DNA of 64,000 nucleotides, from positions 20,617-84,616 of the forward strand of contig CAUWLL010000007.1 of the NCBI GenBank assembly GCA_963559605.1. The letters run 5' to 3'. Position 1 is the first letter of the stretch, and each line of letters opens with the position of its first letter. The notes under the pieces were generated by a model. That model did not search any database. It saw only the letters and a list, made by a program, of their open reading frames with translations, and was not told the DNA's origin. This document shows, piece after piece, positions 61,307 through 64,000 of the stretch. A program made the position numbers and the translations under genes. The DNA comes from Dorea_D sp963559605. GTDB taxonomy: Bacteria > Bacillota > Clostridia > Lachnospirales > Lachnospiraceae.

Positions 61307-62604
61307 ATGATGACTTGGACTGTGCCATACTTGGCAGAAACAATTATACTCTGGATGATCAGCATCCTTTTCGGCTATCTGATTTTCTCTGTGGTGCGAA
61401 GTTTTCTAACACCGAGGTGGAACATCCGGTTTGCACCGCTTTTTCGGTATTACTGTTGTTTAGCTCCGCAAATATTGTAGTTTATCCGGAAGAACTGACA
61501 GGCACTGTCGGCTTCTTCTTTTGCTTTATATTGATTATTTTTCTCTTATTCAAAAATGAATGGTACTTGAAATTATCCGCAGCGGTTTTGATCTTTCCTG
61601 TGGTTGTTTCTATTAACTATATTACGCAGGATATTGGTCATCTCATTTGGGTCTATGCCTTTGATCGTACGTCTTCTTCCATCGTACAGACAATTTTGCA
61701 TACGACAACATTAGCCCTTCGCCTCCCTATCTGGTATCTTCTGTACCGGTTAGTGAAACACTGGATTTCTTATACGGTAAAACTTTTACTTCCCCGCATG
61801 TGGAGCGTGCTTGATCTGGTGGCTCTTACTTCCTTTACCGGAATTATAACTGTCATCAAAAACACAGAAACTGCACATTCTTACACCGCATATCCGGCTT
61901 GTGTCGCCTGTGTTTTCACAACCCTTGGCTGCTGCTACTTATGCACTTATATGGCGAAGACGGTGCGCTCCGATATGGCGCTTGAAACGTTCCAATACCA
62001 GCAGTCTTACTACCAAGAACTGGAACAAAACCAGCAGACGGTGCGAAGACTTCGGCACGATATGAAAAATCATCTGAATATCATCGGCACATTTTTAAGA
62101 GACAACGAGATTGAACAGGCAAAAGAATATTTTCAAGAATTAAATCAAGAATTTGCTTCCAATCTTAAAGTTTATTGTCCTAATAAAATTGTAAATGCCG
62201 TTTTAAACAGCAAAGAACAACTTGCCTTGGCCTCTAAGATCCAGTGTGATTTTCAGATCGATTTAGAAACGTCTCCGAAAATCGATGACATTGACCTTTG
62301 TTCCATCCTTGGAAACACCATTGACAACGCCATTGAAGCTCTCAGAAAAGTGCCCGAATTATCCGAGCGGACACTGTCTCTGAAAGCCAGATATACAAAC
62401 CATTTCTTCAGCTATGAAATAAAAAACACGAAAATCAACGAAATCCAGAAAAAAGGCGGGCGCTTCCTCACCGACAAAATAGAAAAAGAAGCCCACGGAA
62501 TTGGGCTTCGAAGCGTGCAAACTATCGTAGAAAAATACAACGGTGATATGGACATCTCTTATACCGATGATACCTTTACGGTGACGATTTTGATACAAGG
62601 CTAA
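61307..62604 (+). CDS. GHKL sensor histidine kinase (AgrC-like), apparently frameshifted
   Basis: A membrane kinase, with six or seven predicted membrane segments and a C-terminal GHKL ATPase domain (RRLRHDMKNHLNIIGTFL with the His near 250, NTIDNAIEALRK, HGIGLRSVQTIV). The natural start is ATG at 61307 (MMTWTVPYLAETI), with GAGG upstream and a first membrane segment. That frame ends at a stop soon after a run of five T (61440-61444). The rest of the protein is in the -1 frame from the same point. One missing T would rejoin the two parts, so this is a recent frameshift, a slippage site or a sequencing error. If real, the sensor lacks its first segment or is not made. Confidence 0.8.
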
Positions 62605-62612
62605 TTTGCTTC

Positions 62613-62942
62613 TTACAGCAATCTCTTGCGCCACTGGAACTGCTCCATGTCCACCTTTCCAGCCACAAGTTTTACCCCTTCTTTTTTCAACAATGTTGCT
62701 TGAATATTGCAGCCACTTCCGTCCTTGCAGGAAAATAATTTTCCTTCCTTCGTTACTACCCGATGCCAAGGCACATCACTTCCGGACGGGAGTGCATGAA
62801 GGGCATAGCCCACTACTCGCACCCACCTGCGATTTCCGGCAAGCTCTGCAACCTGTCCGTAAGATGCCACCTTTCCTTCTGGAATTTCACGAATCACATC
62901 ATATATTTTCTCGTATGCATTTTTCTCTTTCATAGTAGTCAT
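62613..62942 (-). CDS. Alkyltransferase-like protein (ATL), MGMT-related
   Basis: A 109-aa DNA-binding protein related to O6-methylguanine methyltransferase. It has the winged-helix part (GKVASYGQVAELAGNRRWVRVVGYALHALP, about 23-52), but the active-site motif reads PWHRVV with Trp59 where methyltransferases have Cys in PCHRV. Such ATL proteins bind alkylated DNA and pass it to nucleotide excision repair rather than repair it themselves. ATG at 62942 is chosen because GGGAG lies 4 bases upstream; the second ATG at 62933 is possible. It converges with the kinase gene, 8 bases apart. Confidence 0.88.
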   Translation of the reverse strand: MTTMKEKNAYEKIYDVIREIPEGKVASYGQVAELAGNRRWVRVVGYALHALPSGSDVPWHRVVTKEGKLFSCKDGSGCNIQATLLKKEGVKLVAGKVDMEQFQWRKRLL

Positions 62943-62952
62943 AGTTCTCCCG

Positions 62953-63624
62953 TTACTCTGCAAACATTTTTCTGGCATTCGTGACCTCTTCTTTCGTACA
63001 ATTGTACTTCTTTGCCAGCTCCTCATCTGTAATATTCACGCATTGTACTAATTCCTTACAGATTTTTACCGCAAGCTGAAAACCTTCACTTCTGCCAAAT
63101 TTCTCTCCCTCTATTCTCCCAATTTTTTCTCCTTCTATTCTATAATCTTCACATAACGCATCTAATGATCCACACATATCTACAACCTCCTTATTTTCCT
63201 TTTCTAATATTTTCTCCATCTTTTTATTTAGATTCATCAGCTCACGGATGGCAAGAAAATCATCCCAGCTGAGACACCCAAATATTCTCTATGTTCATTT
63301 ACATAACTTTGTATTTCTTTTTTATATTTACTTCCCTTATATTTTATCATTCCGAATGCCACTTGTAAATCTGTTTGAAAGCCATCCAACTTCTCCAGTC
63401 TTCCGACGTCCACTAGATTAATCGGATAATTGGGGATAAATGCTTTTAAGCTCCCACACTTTTCCATCCTTATCTCTTAAAATGAAATCCGATTCTCCGG
63501 AAATCTCCTGCAATTCTTCTGCTCTCACCACCTGTCTTCCATCAAATACTGTGCCATTGTAAAAGTCCGCAAAACGCTCCTTTACAGAAATCCAGTTTTT
63601 CACCGCCGCATTACTTTTCCCCAT
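62953..63624 (-). pseudogene. Degenerate Rpn-family PD-(D/E)XK nuclease/transposase gene
   Basis: The remains of a recombination-promoting nuclease family protein. The start (MGKSNAAVKNWISVKERFADFYNGTVFDG, from 63624) matches family N-termini, then at about 63450 the frame jumps to FIPNYPINLVDVGRLEKLDGFQTDLQVAFGMIKYKG, which belongs to the middle of the family. The nuclease core between is missing, so a large internal deletion occurred. A second frameshift near 63270 leads to the C-terminal part (DDFLAIRELMNLNKK, then repeated EGEKIGR-like motifs and a helical end). Three overlapping frames together make one broken gene. A sigma-A promoter lies upstream (63778-63806). Confidence 0.75.
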
Positions 63625-63777
63625 GTAATCTCCTCACTTTCTCTCTTGTTATATTGATTTTTCTCTTTCTTGGATACGTCCACAGAATTTGTGGATAGAC
63701 ATTTGAATCTGCCCTAGAATTTGGAATCAGAATATTCCTCGATAAAATTCTAAGAACCAAAATATAAATGTGAATAT

Positions 63778-63806
63778 ATTATAAAACTTCTTAGCCGCCT
63801 TGTAAA
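63778..63806 (-). promoter_or_regulatory. Sigma-A promoter upstream of the Rpn-family pseudogene
   Basis: On the minus strand TTTACA (63801-63806), a 17-bp spacer and TATAAT (63778-63783), about 150 bases before the pseudogene start. The gene-free stretch 63625-63941 otherwise contains only this promoter and repeat copy C. Confidence 0.7.
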
Positions 63807-63828
63807 TATGAAAAAAGTTCCAGGAATG

Positions 63829-63936
63829 CAAAAAGGTACACCCCAAAACACAAAAAGGTACACCCCATAACGCAAAAAGGTACACCCCAAAACGCAATTT
63901 AGGACGTAGCCCTTTTGCAAAAGGCTACGTCCTAAA
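63829..63936 (+). repeat. Modular intergenic repeat, copy C
   Basis: Three units CAAAAAGGTACACCCC start at 63829, 63851 and 63873, an exact 22-bp period, followed by a palindrome (TTTAGGACGTAGCC, 63898-63911, and GGCTACGTCCTAAA, 63923-63936) whose stem continues through TTTT/AAAA with one bulged C. It lies 5 bases past the rsmH stop, in the opposite orientation to copies A and B relative to transcription. Confidence 0.9.
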
Positions 63937-63941
63937 TAAAT

Positions 63942-64000
63942 TTACGCTTTGATCGCCCATCTCATTTTCGTAGAACGGGCGCGCGGATTTTTCACGCACT
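63942..64000 (-). CDS. rsmH: 16S rRNA (cytosine-1402-N4)-methyltransferase RsmH, C-terminal end (partial)
   Basis: Only the last codons are in the window. The minus-strand frame reads VKNPRARSTKMRWAIKA and stops at TAA (63944-63942). NPRARS followed by a short basic helix is the typical C-terminus of RsmH (MraW), which methylates C1402 of 16S rRNA. The rest lies beyond the right edge; a dcw cluster may follow there, but this cannot be seen. Confidence 0.72.
   Translation of the reverse strand, partial: CVKNPRARSTKMRWAIKA

Noticed and set aside
63829..63894. The three 22-bp-period units considered as a CRISPR array
   Set aside because: Units are contiguous with no unique spacers of about 30 bp, and no cas genes are present.
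1..64000. rRNA, tRNA, prophage, intact insertion sequence, toxin-antitoxin or defence island
   Set aside because: No sequence matching these was seen on either strand; the accessory signals are limited to the repeat family and the Rpn-family pseudogene.

Overview
This 64 kb window looks like chromosome of a low-to-moderate GC, spore-forming Clostridia, most likely a Lachnospiraceae gut anaerobe. That is inferred from the gene families, not from a marker gene. Pointers are an alpha/beta-type SASP, AddAB instead of RecBCD, a split AICAR transformylase plus PurO-type IMP cyclohydrolase, PadR-DUF1700-DUF4097 and XRE-DUF3169 operons, a degenerate Rpn-family nuclease and strong AGGAGG ribosome sites. 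I see no rRNA, tRNA, CRISPR array, prophage or intact insertion sequence. Most genes lie on the minus strand.

Layout. 1-1609: pyrC-pyrF (pyrF cut by the window edge). 1702-6761: a CdaR/PucR regulator, ftsE, ftsX, a coiled-coil M23 peptidase and an S41 protease, a cell-wall remodelling operon closed by a terminator. 6976-7987: a divergent TagA/WecG-like protein and a SASP. 8089-9929: PadR-DUF1700-DUF4097 with a palindrome laid over its promoter. 10147-13591 (+): response regulator, BcrA-type ABC transporter and sensor kinase. 13631-20610: addB-addA. 20662-23377: a DapF homologue with both catalytic cysteines replaced by serine, hflX and a TPR lipoprotein. 23386-28044: two P1B metal ATPases and a SmtB/CadC-type repressor. 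28161-30315: ung, hisF, hisH. 30358-34310: an OmpR-type two-component system, then an anti-sigma factor and ECF sigma factor. 34505-41312: chemoreceptor, diguanylate cyclase, EAL phosphodiesterase and PilZ protein, a cyclic-di-GMP block. 41504-42479: XRE-DUF3169 with a multi-site operator. 42690-47294: hypothetical protein, smpB, rnr, secG, eno. 47498-53168: cytidylate-kinase-like gene (+), glmM, FAD dehydrogenase, AICAR transformylase, PurO. 53382-57514: acyltransferase (+), DUF3841, dsdA, small hypotheticals. 57516-62604: BceAB-like ABC transporter divergent from a LytTR regulator and a GHKL kinase that appears frameshifted. 62613-64000: alkyltransferase-like protein, Rpn-family pseudogene, and the C-terminal end of rsmH.

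The most unusual structure not explained by the genes is a modular intergenic repeat found three times (49632-49719, 51124-51226, 63829-63936). Each copy has two or three GGTACA-containing units at an exact 22-bp period, followed by a near-perfect palindrome built on AGGACGTAG. The element occurs in both orientations relative to local transcription. Other points of interest are the Cys-to-Ser DapF homologue, a P-type ATPase with CPS instead of CPC, and several promoters whose operators can be read directly from the sequence (PadR, XRE, ArsR, response regulator, ECF sigma).
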